A stretch of 38,864 nucleotides of DNA from Burkholderiales bacterium (GTDB lineage Bacteria; Pseudomonadota; Gammaproteobacteria; Burkholderiales; Casimicrobiaceae): NCBI GenBank assembly GCA_031277215.1, contig JAITMR010000008.1:1-38864 (forward strand). The letters are read 5' to 3'. The notes beneath the pieces are model-generated. The model had not been told where the DNA came from. It did not search any database and saw nothing but the letters and a program-made list of their open reading frames with translations. Of the stretch, positions 7,258-16,023 are shown in pieces. The first letter of the stretch is position 1. Each line of letters begins with the position of its first letter. The position numbers and the translations under genes are program-made.

Positions 7258-8691
7258 TTACCCCTCAACCGCCCGGATGGTGACAAAGAAGTAATTGCCG
7301 TTGCGCAAAACCTGCAAAGTTACCGGCGCTTTTTTGTCGAGTTTGCCGAGCACGCCATTGAGTTGCGATGCGCTTTTCGCTTCGATCATCCCGCCGCGCT
7401 GGATGACGGCAGTGATGACATCGCCGGGCTGAAGATTGCCGCGAATTCTGCCGCGGATGTCTTCAACCAGAACGCCCTCTTTGATCTCAAGCTGTTTTTT
7501 CTGAGCCGCCGTCAGGTCAGACAGCACCAATCCCAAAGCGTTGGATTTTGTGCCCTCTCTACTGCTTGACCTGCTTGCCACCGTACCGCTGTCTTCCTCG
7601 CTCTCGGCAATGATCACCGTTATGTTCCTAGTTGCGCCATCGCGCCACAGCGTCAGTTCCGTTTTATTGCCTGGCCGCAACACGGTAATAATGCGCGGCA
7701 ATTTGCTGCTGTTCTCTACTTCACGCCCATCGGCTCTCAGGATGATGTCGCCGGGCTTGATGCCAGCCTTGTCGGCCGGGCCGTCTTTTTCGACCGAATT
7801 GACCAATGCACCAGTCGCCGATTTCAGGCCGAACGCTTCCGCAACATCCTTGCTGACTTCCTGAATAACGACACCGATCCGGCCTCGCGTCACTTTACCC
7901 GTCGTCTTAATCTGATTGACGACATTCATCGCCACATCAATCGGAATCGCAAACGACAATCCCATGAAGCCGCCGCTGCGCGAATAGATCAGCGAATTGA
8001 TGCCGACCACTTCGCCGTTCAGATTGAACAACGGACCGCCGGAATTGCCGGGGTTGATCGCGGTATCGGTCTGAATAAATGGCGCCAGATTTTCCTGAAG
8101 ATCGCGTCCCTTGGCGCTAACAATACCGGCGGTCATCGTGTTTTCCAGACCGAACGGTTTGCCGATCGCCACCACCCACTCACCTACTTTCAGTTTTTCG
8201 GGATCGCCGATTGTGACCGTCGGCAAAGGACGGTCAACATCAATTTTCAGCAGCGCCACATCGGTGCGCCGATCAGAGCCGATAACCTTGGCCGTGTATT
8301 CGCTCTTGTCGGTCAGCTTGACTTTGACATCGTCAGCTTTATCGATCACATGCGCGTTGGTCACGATGTAACCATCCGCCGAAATGATAAAGCCCGAACC
8401 CGTTCCCGTCGGCCCTTCCGGTTCACCGCGCCGTTGTTGCGGCGGCGGCATCCCGAAGCGCCGGAAAAATTCGTAGAACGGATCGTCTTCGGACATCCCC
8501 ATCATCGGGTGGCCGCGCAGCTTCTGACGCACGTCGATCGACACCACCGTCGGCCCCTGCTTTTCATAAAGCCCGGTGAAATCTGGCAACCCCGTCACCT
8601 GCGCACGCAACGTCGGAGCGGCCAGCAACATGAGCGCGGCACAGCACCCCAGCACAAAACCATCTCTTGCTTTGCGAGAAGAAAGCAGCAT
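7258..8691 (-). CDS. mucD: periplasmic serine endoprotease, DegP/MucD family
   Basis: 477 aa from the ATG at 8691. That start has AGGAG 7 nt upstream; the next upstream ATG (8706) lacks a good ribosome site. A signal peptide (residues 1-30, ending TLRA) directs it to the periplasm. The trypsin-like domain has its triad at H114 (TNAHVI), D144 (TDVALL) and S217 (GNSGGP). Two PDZ domains follow at about 280-370 and 395-470; the first contains GDIILRADGREVENSSKLP. HtrA-type proteases degrade or refold damaged envelope proteins. The gene follows rpoE on the same strand, a linkage known for mucD, but rseA/mucA and rseB/mucB are missing between them. The gap contains a plausible promoter of its own. 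The reading frame stays open upstream to 9027, but that segment is not family sequence. Confidence 0.93.
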   Translation of the reverse strand: MLLSSRKARDGFVLGCCAALMLLAAPTLRAQVTGLPDFTGLYEKQGPTVVSIDVRQKLRGHPMMGMSEDDPFYEFFRRFGMPPPQQRRGEPEGPTGTGSGFIISADGYIVTNAHVIDKADDVKVKLTDKSEYTAKVIGSDRRTDVALLKIDVDRPLPTVTIGDPEKLKVGEWVVAIGKPFGLENTMTAGIVSAKGRDLQENLAPFIQTDTAINPGNSGGPLFNLNGEVVGINSLIYSRSGGFMGLSFAIPIDVAMNVVNQIKTTGKVTRGRIGVVIQEVSKDVAEAFGLKSATGALVNSVEKDGPADKAGIKPGDIILRADGREVENSSKLPRIITVLRPGNKTELTLWRDGATRNITVIIAESEEDSGTVASRSSSREGTKSNALGLVLSDLTAAQKKQLEIKEGVLVEDIRGRIRGNLQPGDVITAVIQRGGMIEAKSASQLNGVLGKLDKKAPVTLQVLRNGNYFFVTIRAVEG

Positions 8692-8753
8692 CTTGAAACT
8701 CCTCATGGAAATAACCAAGCGAAACGCCCGCCGAAGCAGGCAGATAGCGAAAT

Positions 8754-8782
8754 ATACTATTTGTGGACGAATTCTTGTGCAA
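8754..8782 (-). promoter_or_regulatory. possible sigma-70-like promoter of the mucD gene
   Basis: On the minus strand, TTGCAC (8782-8777) and TAGTAT (8759-8754) are separated by exactly 17 nt, in an otherwise non-coding 230-nt gap between rpoE and mucD. The -35 match is only partial. It would give a leader of about 55 nt. Confidence 0.35.
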
Positions 8783-8924
8783 TCAAGCGTAACGTATCGT
8801 TTGGCGCCTTCCTGCCGACAGCGATTCGGCAAGCCTTTCTCGTTGCATGCGCCACCGTTATCCCATTCGAATACGTCAGAACGACTTTTCCCCCGCTCCG
8901 CCGCATCGCCGGTTGAACGATCCG

Positions 8925-9524
8925 TTACCATCTTCGGTTCTCGTCGGTGTTCAACAGCGGTTTCAATTCCGCCGCGATCGCTTCGCGTGCCCTGAAAATT
9001 CTTGAACGCACCGTCCCGATCGGACAATTCATCGCCTCGGCAATTTCCTCGTAACTCAACCCTTCAAACTCTCTCAACAACACCGCAGAACGCAACTCCT
9101 GCGGCAAGGCTTTCACCACGCGGTTCACCGTCAGCGCAATCTCCTTGCTCATCAACTCACCTTCGGGTGTCGCCGGATCGCGCAACCGCTCTGCGTCTTC
9201 AAAACTTTCGGCCTCCTCAACAGCAAACGAAGCCGACGCCTGGACACGACGCCCGGACGACAACAGATGATTTTTGGCCGTGTTGATTCCGATACGGTAA
9301 AGCCACGTATAAAACGCGCTATCGCCACGAAAATCCGGCAGCGACCGATAAGCTTTGATAAAAGTTTCCTGAGCCACATCTTCTACCTCTGCCGGGTCGC
9401 GTATCAAGCGCGACAACAACCGCGCCAGCCGACGCTGGTATTTCCTGACCAACAACTCGAAAGCTGACTTGTCGCCTTGCTGCGTACGCACGACAAGCTG
9501 CTGATCGATTTCTCGCTCACTCAT
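8925..9524 (-). CDS. rpoE: ECF sigma factor RpoE (AlgU type)
   Basis: 199 aa; a group-4 sigma factor that directs RNA polymerase to envelope-stress promoters. Region 2 includes FELLVRKYQRRLARLLSRLI, then DVAQETFIKAYRSLPDFRGD and FYTWLYRIGINTAKNHL. Region 4 is LPQELRSAVLLREFEGLSYE followed by EIAEAMNCPIGTVRSRIFRA, the helix-turn-helix that reads the -35. Length and motifs fit RpoE/AlgU closely. The start at 9524 has GAGGG 8 nt upstream. RpoE is normally held by the anti-sigma factor RseA, encoded immediately downstream with RseB. Here the next gene is the mucD-type protease after 233 nt, with no coding space for RseA, so the regulator must be elsewhere or replaced. Confidence 0.95.
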   Translation of the reverse strand: MSEREIDQQLVVRTQQGDKSAFELLVRKYQRRLARLLSRLIRDPAEVEDVAQETFIKAYRSLPDFRGDSAFYTWLYRIGINTAKNHLLSSGRRVQASASFAVEEAESFEDAERLRDPATPEGELMSKEIALTVNRVVKALPQELRSAVLLREFEGLSYEEIAEAMNCPIGTVRSRIFRAREAIAAELKPLLNTDENRRW

Positions 9525-10062
9525 TGGCCTTGCCCTCCCCGCGCCGTTTTTTACGACAGCTTGATTTGCATAGACTTATTTCAGCCGGACAGCGCCGGCA
9601 ATTTGCCGAAACCGATAAACCCGAACTGTTTTATACGGATGGTCTTGTTCTCGTTAAAACAGTCTTACCAGAACCGGCAACGGTTCCCCAAAACGAGCGC
9701 AACAATGCCGCCCCTGAATATTTATTCAGATTACTTTTTTCATGATTTGCTTGCCTTCTCCGGTCCCTTATAGAAACGGGTTTCAAACCCGTCTCTACGC
9801 ATCTTCGCGCTTCCTTATTTCCGCGTAAGATGGCTTTCCAGACCCCGGCTTTCGCACGCGGCTGTCCGAAATATTTTTTTTAAAACTTGATGAAATATTG
9901 CCGCCAAATGAAACGAGGGGCAATCCTCTTAAGCGCAAATTGCTCTTCCGGAAATCGGAACAGGATCGGGCAAACCCGAAAAAACCGATTCGCGCGAAAG
10001 CATGAAGAGATGGCTATAATGACTATGAGAAACAACCTTCTTTTAATCCTTGCCTGAAAGCC
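9525..10062. other. 538-nt space between divergent rpoE and the esterase gene
   Basis: No convincing gene. Several inverted repeats are visible: ACTGTTTTA (9625-9633) with TAAAACAGT (9655-9663); GAACCG-GCAA-CGGTTC (9671-9686); CTGAATA-TT-TATTCAG (9714-9729); and an AGAAACGGGTTT-C-AAACCCGTCTCT repeat (9772-9796). A perfect TATAAT lies at 10015-10020, 42 nt before the esterase ATG, without a clear -35. Confidence 0.6.
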
Positions 10063-11181
10063 ATGCCCTCTGCCAACCGCCGTACTGACGGCACACTCGT
10101 CACCGTTGAACATACATCGTCCCTCCTCGCCGACAATCCGCTGGGAGATTCCGCCACCCGCCGTTTTCCGGTGTGGCTACCGCCTCAATACGATCAGGGC
10201 GCTTCCCGAGGAAAAAGTGGGGGAAAGCTGCGGCGTTTTCCGGTCTTGTATTCGCTGGCCGGTTTTTTTTCGAGCGGGCCAGCACACACCAACTGGCAGG
10301 CGTTTGAGGAAAACATCGCCGAACGTGTCGCCCGTCTTATCCACAGCCGAAAAATGGGGTCTGTTATCGTCGTTTTCCCCGATTGCTTCACAGCGCTGGG
10401 GGGAAATCAATATATCAATTCGTCGGCAATCGGTCGTTACGCCGATTATCTGACGCGCGAACTCATCCCTTGGATCGACCGCGAATTTCACACCTTGCCT
10501 TCCCGCGAACACCGAGGTTGCTTCGGCAAATCTTCCGGCGGTTACGGCGCACTCATTCACGCGATGAAATACCCACGCTACTGGGGCGCTGCCGCCTCGC
10601 ACGCGGGCGATGCTTATTTTGAACTCTGCTACCTGCCCGGTTGGCCTGCGACATTAACCGAACTGGGGCGTTACCGGCGTCCGCTCCGGTGCGCCGGTCT
10701 CGAAACACCGCCCACGCCCTTGCCGAGTGCCGCCCGCGGCATTGACGATGGGCGGGTTAAACGCTTTCTCGACGCGATGCGCAACACATCACGACCGAAT
10801 TTCGACGAAGGACACGCGCTGATGAATATCGCAATGGCCGCCAGTTACGACCCCGATCCGCACGTGCCCAATGGTTTCCGCCTGCCATTTGACCTCGATA
10901 CCGGCGAACTGCTGCCGGAGCGCTGGCGCTGCTGGCAGCGACACGACCCCGTTCGCTTGGTGGGTCGCCACCGCAATGCGCTACAAAGTCTGCGCGGTCT
11001 TTATCTTGATTGCGGTTGGCGCGACCAATACCACATCCATTACGGCACACGAATCCTCGCCCGCGAACTGACCGCGCACAAAATCCCCCACCGTTATGAA
11101 GCCTTCGACGGCACTCATTCCGGCATCGACCATCGGCTCGATGTCTCGTTGCCGTGGTTATACAAAGCGCTCAAACCCTGA
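10063..11181 (+). CDS. alpha/beta-hydrolase, putative esterase (esterase D/Fes-like)
   Basis: 372 aa, without a signal peptide. It has the fold features of the PF00756 esterase family: an N-terminal strand region TRRFPVWLPPQYDQ, then RRFPVLYSLAGFFSSGPAHT, the nucleophile elbow GCFGKSSGGYGAL (G155-K-S157-S-G159, so S157 is the likely nucleophile), and a C-terminal YEAFDGTHSGIDHRL with the probable catalytic histidine. The acidic triad residue cannot be fixed by eye. Relatives hydrolyse small or siderophore esters or act as S-formylglutathione hydrolases; I cannot choose a substrate. The start is the ATG at 10063, without a strong ribosome site. It converges on the IPTL-CTERM gene, whose stop is 50 nt away. 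Confidence 0.82.
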   Translation: MPSANRRTDGTLVTVEHTSSLLADNPLGDSATRRFPVWLPPQYDQGASRGKSGGKLRRFPVLYSLAGFFSSGPAHTNWQAFEENIAERVARLIHSRKMGSVIVVFPDCFTALGGNQYINSSAIGRYADYLTRELIPWIDREFHTLPSREHRGCFGKSSGGYGALIHAMKYPRYWGAAASHAGDAYFELCYLPGWPATLTELGRYRRPLRCAGLETPPTPLPSAARGIDDGRVKRFLDAMRNTSRPNFDEGHALMNIAMAASYDPDPHVPNGFRLPFDLDTGELLPERWRCWQRHDPVRLVGRHRNALQSLRGLYLDCGWRDQYHIHYGTRILARELTAHKIPHRYEAFDGTHSGIDHRLDVSLPWLYKALKP

Positions 11182-11230
11182 ATCCGATCCGGGCAAGAGC
11201 CGTGGACGAAGAATCGACCCGCGCAATTTC

Positions 11231-13453
11231 TCATTTCGCTCCGTTTCTTCGCAAACCGCAGCCACCAAGCAACAACGCCAATAACGCCAGCACCATTAGC
11301 GCCTTTCCACCCAGCGTCGGAATGGTCGTAGTGGAACCGCTGTACGGTACCAGTGTTATCGTTCCTCCAAGGTTGTTGATATTGCCAAGCGGCGTAAATA
11401 CTCCGGTTGTCCCATTGACACCGCTTCCACTGTAGGTCATGGCACCGAAGCTGTAGCCCGCTGGTGGGGTTCCGCCTGTTCTGCCAAGCTGACACGTTGC
11501 GCCCACTTGCACCTGCCAAACGCCCACGCCCGCAAATGTCGCAGACGGTGTGCAGCTCAAGGTAAGCGTCGGCGGCGTACCACCAGGCATCGGCGGATTG
11601 AAGGCCACGACCAGATTGCGAGCCGCTGTGGCAACTTCAACGAACGAAATCGGCGGTGATACCAGCGCCACCGTTGCACTGAGGTCACTGATGCCACCCG
11701 CCGGAACGGTGAACTCTCCTGCCGCATTAACACCCGTGCCGCTATAGGTGGCTGTGCCCATCGTATAGCCCGACGGTGGCGAACCACCTGACACACTCAA
11801 TTGACAACTCGCGCCTTCCGGTGCGCTCCAGGAACTACCGACAGTCACCACTGTTGCGCCAGGTGTACAAGTCACTTCCAGCGTCGGCAGCGTGCCGCCA
11901 GCAACCACCGGATCGAACACGACACCTGTTGAGGAAAGCGTCACGATGTTGGGCGTCAATGCCACCGTCGCGCTGAGGTCACTGATGCCACCCGCCGGAA
12001 CGGTGAACGCTCCTGCCGCATTAACACCCGTGCCACTATAGGTGGCTGTGCCCATCGTATAGCCCGACGGTGGCGAACCACCTGACACGCTCAATTGACA
12101 ACTCGCGCCTTCCGGTGCGCTCCAGGAACTACCGACAGTCACCACTGTTGCGCTTGGTGTACAAGTCACTTCCAGCGTCGGCAGCGTGCCGCCAGCAACC
12201 ACCGGATCGAACACGACACCTGTTGAGGAAAGCGTCACGATGTTGTCCAGAAACCTCATGACCGCAGCTTTCCCTCCATTACTCCAATCCATATAAGCCA
12301 CATAAGGCGCACCGGATGCGCTCAAACTCAGCGAAACATCATGCGACTCTCCTGTCGAAAAGCCCTGCGAACCCAAATGGTTCCAGGCGCCTCCCTCAAA
12401 CTTCATCACCGACGTTTTGCCGCCACCGCTTTCGCTCATGTCCTGATACGCCACATAAAGCATCGAGGCGTTCGCCGCCAGCGAAACATGACGCGCCTCT
12501 CCCGACGAAAAACCTGGCGTTCCCACATCACCCCAGTTGCTGCCGTTGAGCCTCTTCACCGAAACCTTGTGCTCGCCGGAATCATCTTTCCGAAAAGCCA
12601 CATAAACCGTCGAGGGATTCGTGGACATGTCCAGCGCCAGCGAAACATAGCTTGCCTGCCCTGTAAAACTTGCATCTCCCTGTCTGACCCAAGCGTTCCC
12701 GACAAGTTTCATCAGCGTCGCCCCGTAGCCACCATCCCAATCTCCGTCTTCATAGGCAACATAGGGGGTTATGGGCGTTGTACGGGTATCCAGTTTCAGC
12801 GAAATATAATCCGGATGTATCTCTGAAAAACCACTGTTCCCCACATACTCCCAATTGCTCCCGTTAAACCTCCTCACCGAAGCTTTGTCGTCGTTCGCAA
12901 AGTCCCTGTAAGCCACGTAAGGCGTTCCAGCCGCATCCAGCGCCAAAGAAATCGAGAGCGCGATGTTTTCCGAGAAATACTCGCCCACACGTTGCCAAGA
13001 CGTCCCGACAAAGCGCACCACCGCGCCTCTTCGGCTGGAATCCGTTCCATCTTGATAGGCCACATAGGGCGTCCCATCGGAGGCAATCGTCAAAGAAGTC
13101 CCCGTGACTTCTACTGGCGATGGTGAAGCGCCCACGCTTACAGAAAACCCGGGATCCCCCACGTATTCCCAACTGCTTCCGTTGAACTTCATGACCGAAA
13201 GCCTCTTGCCGTGCGCCTCATCCGAATAAGCCACGTAAGGCACTGGTGGCGTTTTGGACGTGTCCAGCGCATGAGAAAGATAAAATGCGCCGCTTTCCGA
13301 AAAACGGGGCGACGTTCCCACGCTCGCCCATCCCTGCGCCCACGAGAGGCCAGGCAGAAACAGCAGCGTCCACACCAGTGCCAGAAAAAAACGCTTCGAA
13401 GCGAACCATGTCGCTTTGCGAAAACACAAATCGTTAAAAATCGCGGAAGCCAT
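11231..13453 (-). CDS. secreted propeller/Ig-repeat protein with an IPTL-type C-terminal sorting signal
   Basis: 740 aa. Residues 1-40 are a long signal peptide (cleavage probably after SWA). Residues about 41-403 contain seven units, each with YVAY-D or a close variant (at 73, 130, 179, 231, 284, 333, 384) about 50 residues apart and a partner MKFNGSSWEYVG-like strand, predicting a seven-bladed beta-propeller. Residues 404-501 and 502-599 are nearly identical 98-residue Ig-like repeats starting NIVTLSSTGVVFDPVVAGGT, and a third, more diverged unit follows. The end is IPTLGGKALMVLALLALLLG then CGLRRNGAK: an IPTL motif, a hydrophobic helix and a basic tail. IPTL-CTERM proteins are thought to be sorted by an exosortase (XrtH type); none is in the window. 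The start at 13453 has AAGGAGA nearby. The ligand and function are unknown. Confidence 0.85.
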   Translation of the reverse strand: MASAIFNDLCFRKATWFASKRFFLALVWTLLFLPGLSWAQGWASVGTSPRFSESGAFYLSHALDTSKTPPVPYVAYSDEAHGKRLSVMKFNGSSWEYVGDPGFSVSVGASPSPVEVTGTSLTIASDGTPYVAYQDGTDSSRRGAVVRFVGTSWQRVGEYFSENIALSISLALDAAGTPYVAYRDFANDDKASVRRFNGSNWEYVGNSGFSEIHPDYISLKLDTRTTPITPYVAYEDGDWDGGYGATLMKLVGNAWVRQGDASFTGQASYVSLALDMSTNPSTVYVAFRKDDSGEHKVSVKRLNGSNWGDVGTPGFSSGEARHVSLAANASMLYVAYQDMSESGGGKTSVMKFEGGAWNHLGSQGFSTGESHDVSLSLSASGAPYVAYMDWSNGGKAAVMRFLDNIVTLSSTGVVFDPVVAGGTLPTLEVTCTPSATVVTVGSSWSAPEGASCQLSVSGGSPPSGYTMGTATYSGTGVNAAGAFTVPAGGISDLSATVALTPNIVTLSSTGVVFDPVVAGGTLPTLEVTCTPGATVVTVGSSWSAPEGASCQLSVSGGSPPSGYTMGTATYSGTGVNAAGEFTVPAGGISDLSATVALVSPPISFVEVATAARNLVVAFNPPMPGGTPPTLTLSCTPSATFAGVGVWQVQVGATCQLGRTGGTPPAGYSFGAMTYSGSGVNGTTGVFTPLGNINNLGGTITLVPYSGSTTTIPTLGGKALMVLALLALLLGGCGLRRNGAK
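11653..12240. repeat. 294-bp tandem direct repeat inside the IPTL-CTERM gene
   Basis: Two adjacent 294-bp units (about 11653-11946 and 11947-12240) are almost identical in DNA. For example, the AGCGTCACGATGTTG boundary recurs exactly 294 nt apart. Only a few base changes are seen, giving Ser/Gly and Ala/Glu differences in the protein. The similarity implies a recent duplication or gene conversion; the unit number could vary between strains. Confidence 0.9.
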
Positions 13454-13485
13454 GATAATTTCTCCTTGCTGAAAAATTCAAAACA

Positions 13486-16023
13486 TCACTTCCCACTAAA
13501 AACTTTGCGAATCCGTTGCAAATACTCAGTGCCGTGACGCTTGCTAGGTTCAATCACCGAACCTTCCTCGTATTCGCTCCAGCAACACAACATCCCGATG
13601 CCTTTCGTCTTGTTTGTATCGCGGACAATCCTGTCGTATCCGGCACGTAAATGTGCTTCAAACGATTGCGGTGTTGAGGCACTTTTTTGATGAGCATCCC
13701 AGTCGATGCGAGCGCGGCGAGGGCGCTCATCCCACCCTGAAGTCATCGGCACGAAATAGGGAATATCGAGATTGTTCCCCAGAATCCAGTCCCATTGCCT
13801 TTGATAACCCCTGTCGAGCTGGGCAAAACTGTACGATAGCGGCTGTTGGCCAAAGTCGTAACCGCCTACATCTGTATTGGAGCTTCCGCTGTCTTCTCCA
13901 CCCCAGTGGTAGTTATAAGCAGTCAGCGCGTCAACGGCAGAAGCGTAAGCACCGGCTCCTTTTCCGAAGCTATCAACCCAGTGCCGATTCGCAGGAACAC
14001 AGAGCACAAAGTAAATGCCGTCCAAGCCCTTGCTTTTTGCGCGATCCCGTGCGCGGTTTAGCATATCGACAACGGTAAAGCTTGCTCCCGCTCCCATATT
14101 GTTACGAATCGCATTGGCTTGCCACACGAGGCCTGGATGGCTATCACCGCTATTTGGCTCAAAAATAAATACGACTGGTTTCCCGTCAATCTTCAGGTAT
14201 TCCTTCCTCGGCGCTGCTCCGTCCAGAAAATGATTGTCGATCCACTTGTCTACTATTCCGTCCCATTGATCGCGTGTTGTCGGATACGAAAAGTGATTCG
14301 CCCACAGCAACGCGTAGTCAACAAGGTAACGCGCCTCTGCTTGATGGTAGGCCAAAATGGTGGCTTCCATTTGGCTCCAATCTCTCCCGTCCTCGTACCA
14401 GGCGAATGCCACAAAATTAATCCCGTGCTTGGCTATCCACTCCAGATGCTGATTAACGACAGCCACCTCACTGTTGTCATACCATCCCAACAATGGTTCT
14501 TTTTCAGGAAAGACCTTGGTGCGCGGCCACGTGGATGACACCCAAGAGGTGGTGGTGGTTTCCTTCCATCCAGGGAAATACCACATCCCAAGCTTTACCT
14601 GGCTGCCGAGAAGTGCTCGCTTTATCGCCTCAAGAAGAATCGGCTGATACTTGACTCCATAATTTTGTCCCGGCGATTGGCCGCCCCAGTTGACGAAAAT
14701 GATGTAGCGGTTGTTTTTGTAGGCAAGCACTTCCTCAAGACGTTCTTGCACCTCTGCCACAGTTTTATAAACCCCGACACCACTAGGAGAACCCGAGTGA
14801 TCGCTAATGCCTGAGGCCGTCTCACTGAGTGACCATGGACCGCCTTCAGCGTAGTCAATCAGCCTGTCCACGTGCGAGAGGGGGTTACCTCTGGAAAGGC
14901 CCTGCCAAGACCATCCGGGAATGACGCCGGGGATACTTGAAACAGCCCCCTTTCCACTAAGCCCGCCGCCATGCCATTGTGTCTCGACGTGCGTAATTCC
15001 GTGAGTTATGATCCGATTCGCCGGAATACCGTGATTGACGGCAAGCCCGATCAGAAAATCCAGATAATCCGCACAAATGGCATCGCCTGTCGCTTCCGTA
15101 ATCCGCCCCGAGGTCTGAATATCGACCCCTCGTTCCTTCAGGGTCTGCGCCGCCGCGTATCCGAGCGGCATGCTACTCAAAGGGCCGTTCTGTGGATCTT
15201 TTCCATCGTTTCTATGAAAAGCCAGATAACTATTGCCATCATTGTAGTAATAGCTGTTCAAATATGTAGACACTTCCCACCCGAGCATCAGGCCGCCGAA
15301 GAGATACTTTTTATCGTCTGGTAAACTCTTATACCATTCGACAATAGTGAGAAGAAGCAAATCCAGACATTCTTTTTGTGCTGCACGATACGCGAGAGAC
15401 GCCAAGTTGGGTGCTGGCGGCACTCGCATTTGAGCGCCCCAGTCCCGCCAGCCTATCTTTACAGCGGTGTCCGCTCCCGTGCCCCAATCAAAGCGCTCAA
15501 CATTATTGATGTTGCCAGGGTTGTACCCAACCTCGTTCTCATTCCACCAGTTCCATAGATCCGGTCGCAGTTCCCACCATTCTTTGCCGTCCAGACGGAT
15601 GATTACGGGCACATCCGTCGCCAGCGAGGCCGCAAGCGTGTTTTCCAACGCTTTTTTCATCGCGGGAGTGTCGTAATCTCCCCCAACGGTAAAGCCGAAG
15701 TCTTCGCCCAATAGATTGCTTAACGAGCCTCCAGGCCATATACCAATGCCCTTGTCCAGGGATTGCCGGAAGATGTTAAAGGAAAAAAACAGTGCCAGCT
15801 TTCGTTTTTCTGTCCCTTTTGTGCCTACCTTGTTTACGACTTCATTAAAACCTTCCTGATTGTACGTATCGGGCAGCCCTTCTTTAAAATAAAGCTCCGA
15901 TCCGATGCTGCCAACGAAAACCCCAAGATACTGAGTGTCGTCAGCGGCAAAAACATGGGGCGCTCCGCACTGCATGCCCAGGAACAAAACAAGCGTAAAA
16001 AACCAGCGTATTTTCGTTTTCAT
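13486..16023 (-). CDS. secreted two-domain glycosidase-like protein (GH99/WbsX-like C-terminal barrel)
   Basis: 845 aa from the ATG at 16023, which has AAGGAA 7 nt upstream; the frame is open further upstream but without support. Residues 1-26 form a signal peptide ending HVFA. Residues about 30-470 look like one TIM barrel, with strand-end acids such as DVPVIIRLDGKEWW, FGGLMLGWEVS (E250) and THVETQWHGGG. Residues about 476-845 look like a second barrel: LGMWYFPGWKE, LLGWYDNSE, HGINFVAFAWYEDGRDW, KIDGKPVVFIFEPN and VPMTSGWDERPR. The last set resembles the GH99/WbsX glycoside hydrolase-like fold. The substrate is unknown and the family calls are from memory. It lies next to the IPTL-CTERM gene on the same strand, but 33 nt separate them and each has its own ribosome site. 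Together they suggest an exported carbohydrate-related pair. Confidence 0.65.
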   Translation of the reverse strand: MKTKIRWFFTLVLFLGMQCGAPHVFAADDTQYLGVFVGSIGSELYFKEGLPDTYNQEGFNEVVNKVGTKGTEKRKLALFFSFNIFRQSLDKGIGIWPGGSLSNLLGEDFGFTVGGDYDTPAMKKALENTLAASLATDVPVIIRLDGKEWWELRPDLWNWWNENEVGYNPGNINNVERFDWGTGADTAVKIGWRDWGAQMRVPPAPNLASLAYRAAQKECLDLLLLTIVEWYKSLPDDKKYLFGGLMLGWEVSTYLNSYYYNDGNSYLAFHRNDGKDPQNGPLSSMPLGYAAAQTLKERGVDIQTSGRITEATGDAICADYLDFLIGLAVNHGIPANRIITHGITHVETQWHGGGLSGKGAVSSIPGVIPGWSWQGLSRGNPLSHVDRLIDYAEGGPWSLSETASGISDHSGSPSGVGVYKTVAEVQERLEEVLAYKNNRYIIFVNWGGQSPGQNYGVKYQPILLEAIKRALLGSQVKLGMWYFPGWKETTTTSWVSSTWPRTKVFPEKEPLLGWYDNSEVAVVNQHLEWIAKHGINFVAFAWYEDGRDWSQMEATILAYHQAEARYLVDYALLWANHFSYPTTRDQWDGIVDKWIDNHFLDGAAPRKEYLKIDGKPVVFIFEPNSGDSHPGLVWQANAIRNNMGAGASFTVVDMLNRARDRAKSKGLDGIYFVLCVPANRHWVDSFGKGAGAYASAVDALTAYNYHWGGEDSGSSNTDVGGYDFGQQPLSYSFAQLDRGYQRQWDWILGNNLDIPYFVPMTSGWDERPRRARIDWDAHQKSASTPQSFEAHLRAGYDRIVRDTNKTKGIGMLCCWSEYEEGSVIEPSKRHGTEYLQRIRKVFSGK

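Noticed and set aside
8692-9027. N-terminal extension of the protease frame through the rpoE-mucD gap, considered as a fused anti-sigma domain
   Set aside because: The translated segment has no zinc-binding or helical anti-sigma pattern, overlaps rpoE, and a good ribosome site supports the start at 8691.
11653-12240. Direct repeats as a CRISPR array
   Set aside because: The units are 294 bp, adjacent without spacers and in frame within a secreted protein gene.
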